Source of the DNA: Canicola haemoglobinophilus
GTDB taxonomy: Bacteria > Pseudomonadota > Gammaproteobacteria > Enterobacterales > Pasteurellaceae
DNA: 64,000 nt
NCBI RefSeq assembly: GCF_002015075.1
Contig: NZ_MUXZ01000007.1
Location: 5,620-69,619, forward strand
Direction of reading: 5' to 3'
Position numbers and translations under genes: made by a program. Positions 27,431 through 36,549 of this stretch are shown here, one piece after another; positions within the stretch are counted from its first letter, which is position 1; each line of letters starts with the position of its first letter. The notes under the pieces were generated by a model. That model searched no databases. It saw nothing but the letters and a program-made list of their open reading frames with translations, and was not told the origin of the DNA.

Positions 27431-28597
27431 ATGACTCAACAAAATCCACAACAACAAGCAAAGCAATTATTTAGTGAAAAATTTAACCGCACTTCTGAAC
27501 TTAATGTTTATGCACCGGGACGAGTAAATATCATAGGCGAGCATACCGATTATAACGATGGGTTTGTTATGCCTTGTGCGATTAATTATGGCACAGCAAT
27601 CAGTGGCGCAAAACGAGATGATCATCTGTTTTGTGTCTATGCGGCAGATTTAAAGGAATATGACGAATTTGATTTAAGCCAACCTATTGAACCAAAAGCA
27701 AAGGCAAAATGGACTGGCTATGTTCGCGGTGTGGTGAAGTTTATTCAACAACGTTGCACAGAGTTTCAGCAAGGTGCAGATTTAGTGATTTGTGGCAATG
27801 TGCCACTTTCAGCAGGTTTAAGTTCTTCCGCTTCTTTAGAAGTGGCAGTGGGAAAATTTTGTCAGCAATTGGGGGATTTAGCCTTAACAAATACGGAAAT
27901 TGCTTTGATTGGTCAACAAGCAGAGAATAAATTTGTAGGCGCAAATTGTGGCAATATGGATCAACTCATTTCTGCATTAGGTCAAAAAGATCATCTTCTT
28001 ATGATTGACTGCCGCTCTTTAGATACCGTGGCAACACCAGTGCCTGAAGATGTTGCTGTTATGATCGTGAATTCTCATGTGAAACATGATTTAGTTAATG
28101 GCGAATATAATACACGCCGTCAGCAATGTGAAATGGCTGCAGAGTTTTTTGGTGTGAAAGCATTGCGTGATGTTTCTGTTGAGCAGTTTAAGCAAAAAGA
28201 AGCAGAATTGACCGCACTTGATCCCGAAATGGCAAAACGGGCTAGACATGTTGTGACGGAGAATGAGCGTGTGTTACAGGCGGTTCAAGCCTTGCAGCAA
28301 GGCGATCTGCAACGACTAGGGGAGTTAATGTATCAATCTCATGACTCAATGCGTGATGACTTTGAAATTACCGTACCTGAAATTGATTATTTAGTGGAGC
28401 TTGCACAAGTCGTGATTGGTAAAAATGGCGGAGTTCGTATGACCGGTGGTGGTTTTGGCGGCTGTATTGTTGCTATTGCACCACAAGACAAAGTTGAGGC
28501 CGTTCGCCAAATTATTGCCGACAATTATGAAAAACAAACAGGCTTGAAAGAAGATTTCTATGTTTGTACCGCTTCGCAAGGGGTTGCAATATGTTAA
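27431..28597 (+). CDS. galK: Galactokinase
   Basis: GHMP kinase that phosphorylates galactose at C1, 388 residues. The galactokinase signature GRVNIIGEHTDYNDGFVMP (about 30-48), ATP loop PLSAGLSSSASLEVA and the late MTGGGFGGCIVAI are intact. The start follows GGAGTGA, 18 bp after galT. It overlaps galM by 7 bp. Confidence 0.98.
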   Translation: MTQQNPQQQAKQLFSEKFNRTSELNVYAPGRVNIIGEHTDYNDGFVMPCAINYGTAISGAKRDDHLFCVYAADLKEYDEFDLSQPIEPKAKAKWTGYVRGVVKFIQQRCTEFQQGADLVICGNVPLSAGLSSSASLEVAVGKFCQQLGDLALTNTEIALIGQQAENKFVGANCGNMDQLISALGQKDHLLMIDCRSLDTVATPVPEDVAVMIVNSHVKHDLVNGEYNTRRQQCEMAAEFFGVKALRDVSVEQFKQKEAELTALDPEMAKRARHVVTENERVLQAVQALQQGDLQRLGELMYQSHDSMRDDFEITVPEIDYLVELAQVVIGKNGGVRMTGGGFGGCIVAIAPQDKVEAVRQIIADNYEKQTGLKEDFYVCTASQGVAIC

Positions 28598-29634
28598 GCG
28601 ATTGTTTAGCTAAAGAACATCAAGAGGGCATTGCCCCTGATGGTCAACCTTTCCGCATTTTTACCTTAACCAATGCGAAAGGGATGAAGGTGCAATTTAT
28701 GGATTGGGGCGCAACTTGGATTTCGTGCCAAGTGCCTGTTGGCAGCGAAATGCGTGAAGTTTTGCTCGGCTGCCAAGTGAATGACTATCCTAAGCAGCAG
28801 GCTTATTTAGGGGCAAGTATTGGGCGTTATGCTAACCGTATTGCCAATAGTCAATTTGAGTTAAATGGTAAAGGATATTTGCTGGCAGCCAATCAAAATC
28901 AGCATCAACTTCATGGTGGCCAAGGTTTTGATCGTCAGCGTTGGTATTTGGAAAAGTGCGGTGGAAATTCCATTACTTTTTCTCATTTTAGTCATGATGG
29001 CGATCAAGGCTTTCCTGGTAATATGCATGTTTTTGTTACTTATTCTTTGAGTGAAAATAATAAAGTTAAGATTGAATACGAGGCAATTTGCGATCAGGAT
29101 TGTCCGATTAATTTAACCAACCATGCTTATTTTAATTTGAATAATGCTGTTGAAGGTTGCGATATTCGGGGACATTCATTACAACTTAATGCGGACTATT
29201 TTTTACCTGTGGACAGCGCAGGAATTCCAAATGCAGAGTTAAAATCGGTTGAAGGAACAAGTTTTGATTTTCGTGAGGAAAAGCCAATTGGTTTGGATTT
29301 TTTACAAGAAGAGCAACAGTTGGTAAAAGGCTATGATCATTCTTTCTTACTTAATCAAAATGATGAAAAAACTTGTGCAATTTTGACCGCACTTGATCGT
29401 TCATTGACTATGAAAGTGACGACTTCTCAACCTGCATTACAAGTTTATACAGGGAATTTTTTATCCGCTACGCCAAACCGCCAAAATGGGCAATATGCTG
29501 ATTATGCGGGGATTGCATTAGAAACCCAGTGTTTACCTGATACGCCAAACCATCCTGAGTGGTGGAAATATGGTGGTATAACCAAAGTGGGTGAAAAATA
29601 TTATCATTGGACGAAATATCAATTTATAAGTTAG
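28591..29634 (+). CDS. galM: Aldose 1-epimerase (galactose mutarotase)
   Basis: Interconverts beta- and alpha-galactose before the kinase step. The product is about 347 residues from the ATG at 28591, which has AAGGGG before it and overlaps the end of galK. LGASIGRYANRIANSQFELNG, HQLHGGQGFDRQRW, NLTNHAYFNLN (active-site His) and GIALETQCLPDTPNHPEW are the family motifs. It is last in galTKM and is followed by a terminator. Confidence 0.96.
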   Translation: MLSDCLAKEHQEGIAPDGQPFRIFTLTNAKGMKVQFMDWGATWISCQVPVGSEMREVLLGCQVNDYPKQQAYLGASIGRYANRIANSQFELNGKGYLLAANQNQHQLHGGQGFDRQRWYLEKCGGNSITFSHFSHDGDQGFPGNMHVFVTYSLSENNKVKIEYEAICDQDCPINLTNHAYFNLNNAVEGCDIRGHSLQLNADYFLPVDSAGIPNAELKSVEGTSFDFREEKPIGLDFLQEEQQLVKGYDHSFLLNQNDEKTCAILTALDRSLTMKVTTSQPALQVYTGNFLSATPNRQNGQYADYAGIALETQCLPDTPNHPEWWKYGGITKVGEKYYHWTKYQFIS

Positions 29635-29662
29635 CGTTTTGAGCAATATTTTTATTGCATTA

Positions 29663-29700
29663 AAGGGAGATATATTATCCAGATAACTCCCTTCTTTTTT
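29663..29700 (+). terminator. Terminator of galTKM
   Basis: AAGGGAG and CTCCCTT pair across a 17-base loop, followed by CTTTTTT. The large loop makes it moderate in strength. Confidence 0.7.
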
Positions 29701-29819
29701 ATTTCTTTCCTATCATATTTTTACGCTAGATGTTTTTCCTTTCCTTATTTTTCCTAGTTATTCCTAGCAAAATGTGGTAATTTTCATCGGTCAATAAGAC
29801 GGACACAATATTAGAGTTT

Positions 29820-30704
29820 ATGAGTAACGACGAACAGATTAATACAATCACTGAAAATGAAACAAAGAAAAGTTTCTTTCAATCTTTATTTGGGCGCTTT
29901 TTTCAAGGGGAATTGAAAAATCGTCAAGAATTAGTAGATGTCATTCGAGATTCTGAACAAAATGAGCTAATTGATCAGAATACAAGGGAGATGATCGAAG
30001 GGGTTATTGAAATCTCTGAGTTGAGAGTACGTGACATTATGATTCCTCGCTCACAAATTATTTTTATTGAAGGCGATCAAGATCTTGATGCTTGCCTTGA
30101 TGTCATTATTGAAAGTGCACATTCTCGTTTTCCTGTGATCAGTGATGAACGAGATAATATCGCAGGGATTTTGCACGCTAAAGATTTGCTCAAGTTTTCT
30201 CGTTCCAATGCAGAACAATTTGAATTGCAAAGTCTATTGCGCCCAGCGGTCATTGTGCCTGAGAGTAAACGCGTGGATCGTATGTTAAAAGATTTTCGTG
30301 CTGAACGTTTTCACATGGCGTTAGTGGTTGATGAATTTGGTGCAATCTCAGGTTTAGTGACCATTGAAGATATTTTAGAACAAATTGTTGGCGATATTGA
30401 AGATGAGTTTGATGAAGAAGATGTTGCCGATATTCGCCAGCTTTCTCGCCATACTTATGCGGTACGAGCGTTGACAGATATTGATGATTTCAATGAGCAA
30501 TTTCATACCCATTTTGCTGATGAAGAAGTGGATACGATTGGGGGCTTGATTATGCAAGCATTCGGTTATTTGCCAAAACGTGGCGAAGAAGTCGTGCTAG
30601 ATAATTTAAGTTTTAAAGTTACTTCTGCGGACAGTCGCCGTATTATTCAAGTACGAGTGACTGTGCCAGATGAACAACTTGTAGAAAGTGAAAAAACAGA
30701 ATAA
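29820..30704 (+). CDS. corC: CBS-domain protein CorC (magnesium/cobalt efflux family)
   Basis: A 294-residue cytosolic protein with two CBS domains (about 70-130 and 137-195; RDIMIPRSQIIFIE, AGILHAKDLL, SGLVTIEDILEQIVGDIEDE) and a C-terminal CorC/HlyC domain (about 210-285). It lacks the membrane domain of larger CorB-type proteins. In enterics it affects CorA-dependent Mg/Co efflux. It stands 6 bp before lnt, the common corC-lnt order. The ribosome site is weak. Confidence 0.94.
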   Translation: MSNDEQINTITENETKKSFFQSLFGRFFQGELKNRQELVDVIRDSEQNELIDQNTREMIEGVIEISELRVRDIMIPRSQIIFIEGDQDLDACLDVIIESAHSRFPVISDERDNIAGILHAKDLLKFSRSNAEQFELQSLLRPAVIVPESKRVDRMLKDFRAERFHMALVVDEFGAISGLVTIEDILEQIVGDIEDEFDEEDVADIRQLSRHTYAVRALTDIDDFNEQFHTHFADEEVDTIGGLIMQAFGYLPKRGEEVVLDNLSFKVTSADSRRIIQVRVTVPDEQLVESEKTE

Positions 30705-30710
30705 CCAACA

Positions 30711-32243
30711 ATGAAAAATTATCTCGTATATTTTATTGCTATGTTAACAGGGGGATTAGGCGTTTTAGCCTTTTCCCCTTTTGATCTCTGGCCTATTGCC
30801 TATCTGTCATTAGCTGGTCTAATTTGGGTAGCCAAAAATCCACAAAAAAAGACCGCACTTCGTGCTAGTTTTTTATGGGGATTGAGCTTTTTTAGTATTG
30901 GTGTGAATTGGCTCAATGTCAGTATTCATCAATTTGGTGGAGCACCATTATTTGTTAGCTATTTACTCGTGATTTTACTTGCCGGATATTTAGCACTTTA
31001 TCCTTTGTTGTTCACTTATTTAGTTCAGCGTTTTAAAGTACAAAGTTTGGCGATTTTTCCAGCCATTTGGACATTGACCGAATTTTTGCGTGGCTGGGTA
31101 TTTACGGGCTTTCCTTGGTTACAATTTGGCTATACTCAACTTGACACACCATTTGCTGCGTTAGCCACATTATTTGGTGTCGAAGGGCTTACCTTCTTTG
31201 TCATGTGGGTAAGTGCGGTGATTTTTAGCCTAGTTTCGCAGTTAATGCAAAGTAAGAAACAATGGCTGATTATTGTTACTCATAGTCTATTACTGGCAGT
31301 GATGTTAGGTTTGAGTGCGGTAACCTCTTCACTTAAATTTGTGCAAGAAAATCCACAAAAATCCTTAAATATCACCTTAGTACAAGGAAATATCGAGCAA
31401 CAACTAAAATGGGATCCTAACTATTTTTATCAAACTCTTGATATTTATCAGCGTTTAATTAGCCAAAGCTTAGATCATTCTGATTTGATTATCTTACCTG
31501 AGGCGGCATTGCCTGCATTAGAAAATCATATCCAGCCTTATTTGCAAAATTTACAACAAGTGGCGCAAGACAAAGGCGTGGAAGTGATGATTGGTACGGT
31601 TTATCAAGATGAAACTAAAGGTAAATTGCTCAATTCTATTGTGAATATTGGTAATGCGGAGATGCCTTATCATATCAATACGGAAAACCGTTATGCGAAA
31701 CATCATCTTGTGCCTTTTGGCGAATATGTGCCACTGGAAAAGTTATTACGCCCACTAGGTTCTGTTTTTAACTTACCAATGTCAGCATTCGAGTCAGGCG
31801 ATGTTATTCAACCGCCCTTTTTAGCCAAAAATAGCCGTTTTACACCAGCAATTTGCTATGAAATTATTTTTGGCTCTCAGTTACAACAAAATTTGCGTAA
31901 GCAAAGTGACTTTATTTTAACTATTTCAAATGATGCTTGGTTTGGCGATAGCATTGGACCTTGGCAACATTTGCAAATGGCAAGAATGCGAGCACTTGAG
32001 CTGGGAAGACCTGTTATTCGTGCGACTAATACTGGTATTACGGCTTTTATTGATGCGCAAGGTAAAATTGTTGCACAGGCGCCACAATTTGTAGAAACAA
32101 CCTTAACTCACAAAATAGCTGCAACAGAAGGTATGACGCCTTATGCGATGCTAGGAAGTAAACCATTGTACTTATTGATTTGTTTATTAGTGTTATTTAG
32201 AAGTTTAGGTGCATTAGTACGCAAAAAATTGAAGCAAGGATAA
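30711..32243 (+). CDS. lnt: Apolipoprotein N-acyltransferase
   Basis: Inner-membrane enzyme adding the third acyl chain to lipoproteins, 510 residues. Several N-terminal membrane helices (to about residue 205) are followed by a periplasmic nitrilase domain. The catalytic Glu is in ILPEAALPAL, the Lys is in a loop before HHLVPFGEYVPLE, and the Cys is in PAICYEIIFG. A C-terminal helix ends the protein. It is probably co-transcribed with corC. Confidence 0.97.
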   Translation: MKNYLVYFIAMLTGGLGVLAFSPFDLWPIAYLSLAGLIWVAKNPQKKTALRASFLWGLSFFSIGVNWLNVSIHQFGGAPLFVSYLLVILLAGYLALYPLLFTYLVQRFKVQSLAIFPAIWTLTEFLRGWVFTGFPWLQFGYTQLDTPFAALATLFGVEGLTFFVMWVSAVIFSLVSQLMQSKKQWLIIVTHSLLLAVMLGLSAVTSSLKFVQENPQKSLNITLVQGNIEQQLKWDPNYFYQTLDIYQRLISQSLDHSDLIILPEAALPALENHIQPYLQNLQQVAQDKGVEVMIGTVYQDETKGKLLNSIVNIGNAEMPYHINTENRYAKHHLVPFGEYVPLEKLLRPLGSVFNLPMSAFESGDVIQPPFLAKNSRFTPAICYEIIFGSQLQQNLRKQSDFILTISNDAWFGDSIGPWQHLQMARMRALELGRPVIRATNTGITAFIDAQGKIVAQAPQFVETTLTHKIAATEGMTPYAMLGSKPLYLLICLLVLFRSLGALVRKKLKQG

Positions 32244-32292
32244 CAAATAAAGATGAGAAATGTTGGGCATAGCTGGTATAGCTGCCCGATAT

Positions 32293-33084
32293 TTATTTGG
32301 CGAATAGATTACAGCTATTTTCCCAGATTGTTTCTGCGATGAGTTCGGCTGGTTCTTTTCTTAATTGACATAACTCATGGAAGACATGAACAATTCGTTC
32401 TGAGCGATTAGGTTGACCTTGAAAACCAAAAACGGGCATATCAGGGCTATCAGTTTCAAGTAATAAACTGTCCAAAGGTAATTTGGCAATAGTGTTTCTA
32501 GTTTTATTTGCGCGTTCGTAAGTGATTGTACCGCCAACACCAATTTTATAGCCTAAATCGACAAAACGTTTTGCTTGCTCATAGCTTCCAGCAAAGCCAT
32601 GAACGACACCCACTTTATTTAATTTTGCGCGCTTGAGAAAGGTGAATAATTGATCATGAGATTGACGACTATGTAAGTTCACAGGCAAATCAAATTTTTG
32701 TGCAAAACTAAGTTGTACTTCAAGAAACTCACATTGTTTTTTCCATAATTCCTCGCTAATCAACTCAGCCTTCCCTCGCTCTAAACCTATTTCAGCGATT
32801 GCAGTACAAGCAGAAGATCGTTGTTCTAATGCTTGCTGCAAAAGCGCTAAGTCATTTTGACTATGTTGTTCAATATATAAAGGATGTAAACCGAGTCCAT
32901 AATAAAGCTGGTTTGGAAAAAGTGCGGTCATATTTACAATATTTTTAAAATCTTGTTGTAATACTGCCGCGATGAGCATTTTCTCCACGCCCGCTTGCTC
33001 CGCATTTTGTACCAGTTGCGCTAAACTTTCTTGCGTAACCTGTTGTACATAATAGAGGTGTGTATGTGTATCGAAAAAACGCAT
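32293..33084 (-). CDS. TatD-family metal-dependent hydrolase, YjjV-like
   Basis: A 263-residue TIM-barrel metallohydrolase of the TatD DNase family. FDTHTHL carries the first metal ligands; IAEIGLERG, PVNLHSRQSHDQL, VVHGFAGSYEQA and LLLETDSPDMP are the later ligand motifs. GLER replaces the usual GLDY/GLDF, as in YjjV-type members. It probably acts on nucleic acid ends; the substrate is not clear. It converges on lnt. Confidence 0.88.
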   Translation of the reverse strand: MRFFDTHTHLYYVQQVTQESLAQLVQNAEQAGVEKMLIAAVLQQDFKNIVNMTALFPNQLYYGLGLHPLYIEQHSQNDLALLQQALEQRSSACTAIAEIGLERGKAELISEELWKKQCEFLEVQLSFAQKFDLPVNLHSRQSHDQLFTFLKRAKLNKVGVVHGFAGSYEQAKRFVDLGYKIGVGGTITYERANKTRNTIAKLPLDSLLLETDSPDMPVFGFQGQPNRSERIVHVFHELCQLRKEPAELIAETIWENSCNLFAK

Positions 33085-33119
33085 AATTATTTGATGCTTA
33101 CTTTTTGGATAATAATTTC

Positions 33120-33644
33120 TTATTTTGGTACATCACGATGAAAGCCTTGGCGGCCCGTCTGGACTTTAGCAATTTTATTCACAATATCCATGCCTTCTAC
33201 TACTTTGCCAAAGACCGCATAACCCCAGCCTTGCTCTGTTTCAGCGGTATGATTGAGGAAGGTATTATCTACAAGGTTAATAAAAAATTGCGATGTAGCT
33301 GAATGTGGATCAGCAGTTCTTGCCATAGCAACAGAACCTGCAATATTTTTCAAACCATTATTGGCTTCATTTTTGATTGGATCATGAGTTGTTTTCTTTT
33401 GCATACCGCTACTGAAACCACCACCTTGGATCATAAATCCATCAATGACTCTGTGGAAAATTGTGCCGTTATAAAAACCACTTTGGCTGTATTGTAGAAA
33501 ATTTTGGCTAGAGATTGGCGCATTTTTCTCATCTAACTCAATCACAATATCGCCTTGATTTGTATGTAAAATAACATTGGTTGCGTGGCTGAATAGGCTA
33601 AAAATAAGAGCGAAAAGTGCGGTCAAAAAAATGTGTTTTTTCAT
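33120..33644 (-). CDS. Exported peptidyl-prolyl cis-trans isomerase (cyclophilin)
   Basis: A 174-residue cyclophilin with an N-terminal signal peptide (about 1-21, MKKHIFLTALFALIFSLFSHA). The cyclophilin core shows FHRVIDGFMIQGGGF, NEANNGLKNIAGSVAMART and SQFFINLVDN. The periplasmic form (PpiA-like) helps fold exported proteins. A similar gene without a signal peptide lies 67 bp upstream, so the two look like an ancient pair with separate compartments. A terminator hairpin lies between them. Confidence 0.9.
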   Translation of the reverse strand: MKKHIFLTALFALIFSLFSHATNVILHTNQGDIVIELDEKNAPISSQNFLQYSQSGFYNGTIFHRVIDGFMIQGGGFSSGMQKKTTHDPIKNEANNGLKNIAGSVAMARTADPHSATSQFFINLVDNTFLNHTAETEQGWGYAVFGKVVEGMDIVNKIAKVQTGRQGFHRDVPK

Positions 33645-33680
33645 AGTTTGCCTTTGCTTCCTGAATAAACATTAGGGGTA

Positions 33681-33706
33681 AAAATCAGGACGCTATGCAG
33701 CGTCCT
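33681..33706 (-). terminator. Terminator after ppiB
   Basis: GGACGCT and AGCGTCC pair around a 4-base loop; on the minus strand TGATTTTT follows. It separates the cytosolic from the exported cyclophilin gene. Confidence 0.72.
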
Positions 33707-33711
33707 TAAAA

Positions 33712-34221
33712 TTATTCAACCGTAACAGAGGTAATAACGACATCTTCAACAGGAACATCTTGGTGGAAACCTTTATTGCCCGTTTTCACGCCTTTGATTT
33801 TATCGACAATATCCATTCCTTCAACTACTTCGCCAAAAACTGCATAACCCCATTCTTGTACGACTGTTTTGCCGAACATTTCTTTTGCACGGTAATCAAG
33901 GAAGGTATTATCTGCTACATTAATGAAGAATTGTGCTGTTGCAGAATGTGGATCTGATGTTCTTGCCATAGCAATGGTACCACGCTTATTACTTAAACCA
34001 TTGCTTGCTTCGTTTTTGATTGGCGCCTTGGTATTTTTTTCACGCAAACCACTTTCCATACCACCACCTTGGATCATAAATCCGTCAATAACACGGTGGA
34101 AAATTGTGTTATTATAGAAACCCTCTTTACAATATGCTAAAAAGTTTTCTGCGGTTGCTGGCGCTTTTTCAAAATTTAATGCTAATTTAATATCACCAAA
34201 ATTGGTGTGTAATGTAATCAT
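33712..34221 (-). CDS. ppiB: Peptidyl-prolyl cis-trans isomerase B (cytosolic cyclophilin)
   Basis: A 169-residue cyclophilin without signal peptide. FHRVIDGFMIQGGGM, NEASNGLSNKRGTIAMART and AQFFINVADN form the active site; WGYAVFGEVVEGMDIVDKI follows. It is divergent from cysS, a conserved neighbour pair in this group. It folds cytosolic proteins at X-Pro bonds. Confidence 0.95.
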   Translation of the reverse strand: MITLHTNFGDIKLALNFEKAPATAENFLAYCKEGFYNNTIFHRVIDGFMIQGGGMESGLREKNTKAPIKNEASNGLSNKRGTIAMARTSDPHSATAQFFINVADNTFLDYRAKEMFGKTVVQEWGYAVFGEVVEGMDIVDKIKGVKTGNKGFHQDVPVEDVVITSVTVE

Positions 34222-34359
34222 TTTAGATCCTTTGATTTTGTATTGTTGTAAAGGCGTTTATTATTTCATAAAGTCACAATAAGTGCTATAAAATCATCAC
34301 TGCACTGGCTTTGCATCCCGATAAATTAACGATTTCATTCAATTATAGAGAACAAGCAA

Positions 34360-35739
34360 ATGTTAAAAATTTTTAATACCTTAACGCGAGAAAAAGAAGT
34401 TTTTAAACCTATTTCAGAAAATAAAGTGGGAATGTATGTCTGTGGTGTAACTGTATATGATTTATGTCATATCGGGCATGGGCGAACTTTTGTTTGTTTC
34501 GATGTAATTGCCCGTTATTTGCGTTACTTAGGCTATGATTTGACTTATGTGCGCAATATTACAGATGTTGACGACAAAATTATTCGCCGCTCTTTAGAAA
34601 ATAAAGAAATGTGCGAGCAATTAGTGGATCGTATGGTTGCAGAAATGTACAAGGATTTTGATGCTTTAAATGTTTTACGACCAGATTTTGAGCCTAGAGC
34701 AACGCATCATATTGCAGAAATTATTGCATTGGTGGAAAAATTGATTGCTCGTGGTCATGCTTATGTGGCGGATAATGGCGATGTTATGTTTGATGTGGAA
34801 AGTTTCAAAGAATATGGCAAATTATCTCGCCAAGATTTAACCCAATTACAAGCTGGAGCAAGGGTTGAAATTTCTGAAATTAAGAAAAATCCAATGGATT
34901 TCGTGTTATGGAAAATGTCGAAAGAAAACGAGCCAAGTTGGAGTTCACCATGGGGAGCTGGTCGCCCAGGTTGGCATATTGAATGTTCTGCAATGAATTG
35001 CAAACAGTTAGGTGAACATTTTGATATTCATGGTGGTGGTTCTGACTTAATGTTCCCACATCATGAAAATGAAATTGCGCAATCTTGCTGTGCTCATGGT
35101 AATCAGTATGTTAATTACTGGATTCATTCAGGCATGATCATGGTTGATAAAGAAAAAATGTCTAAATCCTTGGGTAACTTTTTTACCATTCGTGATGTGT
35201 TAAATCATTATGATGCGGAAAGTGTGCGTTATTTCTTGTTGACAGCTCATTACCGTAGCCAGTTGAATTATAGCGAAGAAAATCTAAATTTAGCGCATGG
35301 TGCATTGGAACGTTTATATACCGCCCTGCGTGGCACAGATAAAAGTGCGGTTGCTTTTGGCGGAGAAAATTTTGTTGCGCAATTCACGGAAGCGATGAAT
35401 GATGATTTTAATACGCCAAATGCAATTTCTGTTTTATTTGAAATGGCTCGTGAGATTAATAAATTAAAAAATGAAGATAAACTTCTTGCTGATGGTTTAG
35501 CGGCTCGTTTGCGTGAATTAGCAGGTGTTTTAGGTCTGTTAGAGCAAGATCCAGAAGATTTTTTACAAGCAGGATCAGATGATGCGGAAGTTGCTAAAAT
35601 TGAAGCATTGATTAAGCAACGTAATGAAGCACGTCAAGCAAAAGATTGGGCAAGTGCCGATGCGGTAAGAAATGAATTGACTGCAATGGGAATTGTGTTG
35701 GAAGACGGTCCAAGTGGAACAACATGGCGTAAAATTTAG
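34360..35739 (+). CDS. cysS: Cysteinyl-tRNA synthetase
   Basis: Class I synthetase of 459 residues. The HIGH motif (37-40), Cys28 and the later zinc ligands (WHIECSAMNC, HHENEIAQS), and KMSKS (in VDKEKMSKSLGNFF) are all intact, followed by the helical anticodon-binding domain. It is monocistronic with its own terminator. Confidence 0.99.
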   Translation: MLKIFNTLTREKEVFKPISENKVGMYVCGVTVYDLCHIGHGRTFVCFDVIARYLRYLGYDLTYVRNITDVDDKIIRRSLENKEMCEQLVDRMVAEMYKDFDALNVLRPDFEPRATHHIAEIIALVEKLIARGHAYVADNGDVMFDVESFKEYGKLSRQDLTQLQAGARVEISEIKKNPMDFVLWKMSKENEPSWSSPWGAGRPGWHIECSAMNCKQLGEHFDIHGGGSDLMFPHHENEIAQSCCAHGNQYVNYWIHSGMIMVDKEKMSKSLGNFFTIRDVLNHYDAESVRYFLLTAHYRSQLNYSEENLNLAHGALERLYTALRGTDKSAVAFGGENFVAQFTEAMNDDFNTPNAISVLFEMAREINKLKNEDKLLADGLAARLRELAGVLGLLEQDPEDFLQAGSDDAEVAKIEALIKQRNEARQAKDWASADAVRNELTAMGIVLEDGPSGTTWRKI

Positions 35740-35756
35740 TGATGTATTTAGAGATT

Positions 35757-35784
35757 AAATGGGCGATGTATTCGCCCATTTTTA
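35757..35784 (+). terminator. Terminator of cysS
   Basis: AAATGGGCGA and TCGCCCATTT form a 10-bp stem around a short loop, followed by TTTAT. It lies between convergent cysS and queH. Confidence 0.85.
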
Positions 35785-35805
35785 TATACTAGAAACAGTT
35801 AATTT

Positions 35806-36549
35806 TTATTCATCAGCTGAATAATATAATTTTCCAATTTCAATTTTCTGACGGCCATTTGCCTCACGCCATTTGTTTGTATCTCGTAAAGAATAAACGC
35901 AGCCGCAGTATTCCTGTTGATAGAAACGTTCACGTTTACTAATTTCAATCATGCGCTGTGAACCACCGCCCTTACGCCAGTTATAATCCCAATAAACCAC
36001 ATCATCATATTTTTCTGCGGCACGATGTCCACAACCATTAATTTGGTTCATATCTTTCCAGCGAGAAATCCCTAAACAGCTAGTAAAAACAGGAAAACCA
36101 TTTTCATGAGCATATTGAGCAGCTTTTTCAAAACGCATATCAAAGCACATGGTGCAGCGAATTCCACGCTCAGGCTCATCTTCCATGCCTTTAGCACGAT
36201 CAAACCAATTTTGACGGTCATAATCGGCATCAATAAATGGAATTCCCCATTTTTCAGCAAAGCGGATATTTTCTTCTTTGCGAATTAAATATTCTTTTAA
36301 TGGATGAATATTTGGGTTGTAAAAATAAATAGTGAAATCGATCCCTGAGGCATGAATAGCTTCCATTACCTCGCCAGAACAAGGGGCACAACAAGAATGT
36401 AATAATAATTTATTATGCCCATCTGGCAATTCTAATTTAGGACGCACAAAAGGTGCATTGGGATCTTTTCGTTCTTTTTTACGGCGATTTTGCACATCAA
36501 AGTGCGGTTGTTTTTGTTCTGGTTTTGAAGTGTTCATATCTTTGTTCAT
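35806..36549 (-). CDS. queH: Epoxyqueuosine reductase QueH
   Basis: Last enzyme of queuosine synthesis in tRNA, a non-orthologous replacement for QueG. At 247 residues it shows HSCCAPCSG, RCTMCFDMRF, the SCLGISRWKD segment and the C-terminal YCGCVYSLRD, the Cys clusters that hold the iron-sulfur and metal site. It overlaps the upstream nuclease-like gene by 4 bp, so translation is probably coupled. Confidence 0.93.
   Translation of the reverse strand: MNKDMNTSKPEQKQPHFDVQNRRKKERKDPNAPFVRPKLELPDGHNKLLLHSCCAPCSGEVMEAIHASGIDFTIYFYNPNIHPLKEYLIRKEENIRFAEKWGIPFIDADYDRQNWFDRAKGMEDEPERGIRCTMCFDMRFEKAAQYAHENGFPVFTSCLGISRWKDMNQINGCGHRAAEKYDDVVYWDYNWRKGGGSQRMIEISKRERFYQQEYCGCVYSLRDTNKWREANGRQKIEIGKLYYSADE

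Noticed and set aside
32264..32285. GGGCA...TGCCC hairpin after lnt
   Set aside because: The inner bases pair poorly and no T-run follows, so I do not call a terminator.
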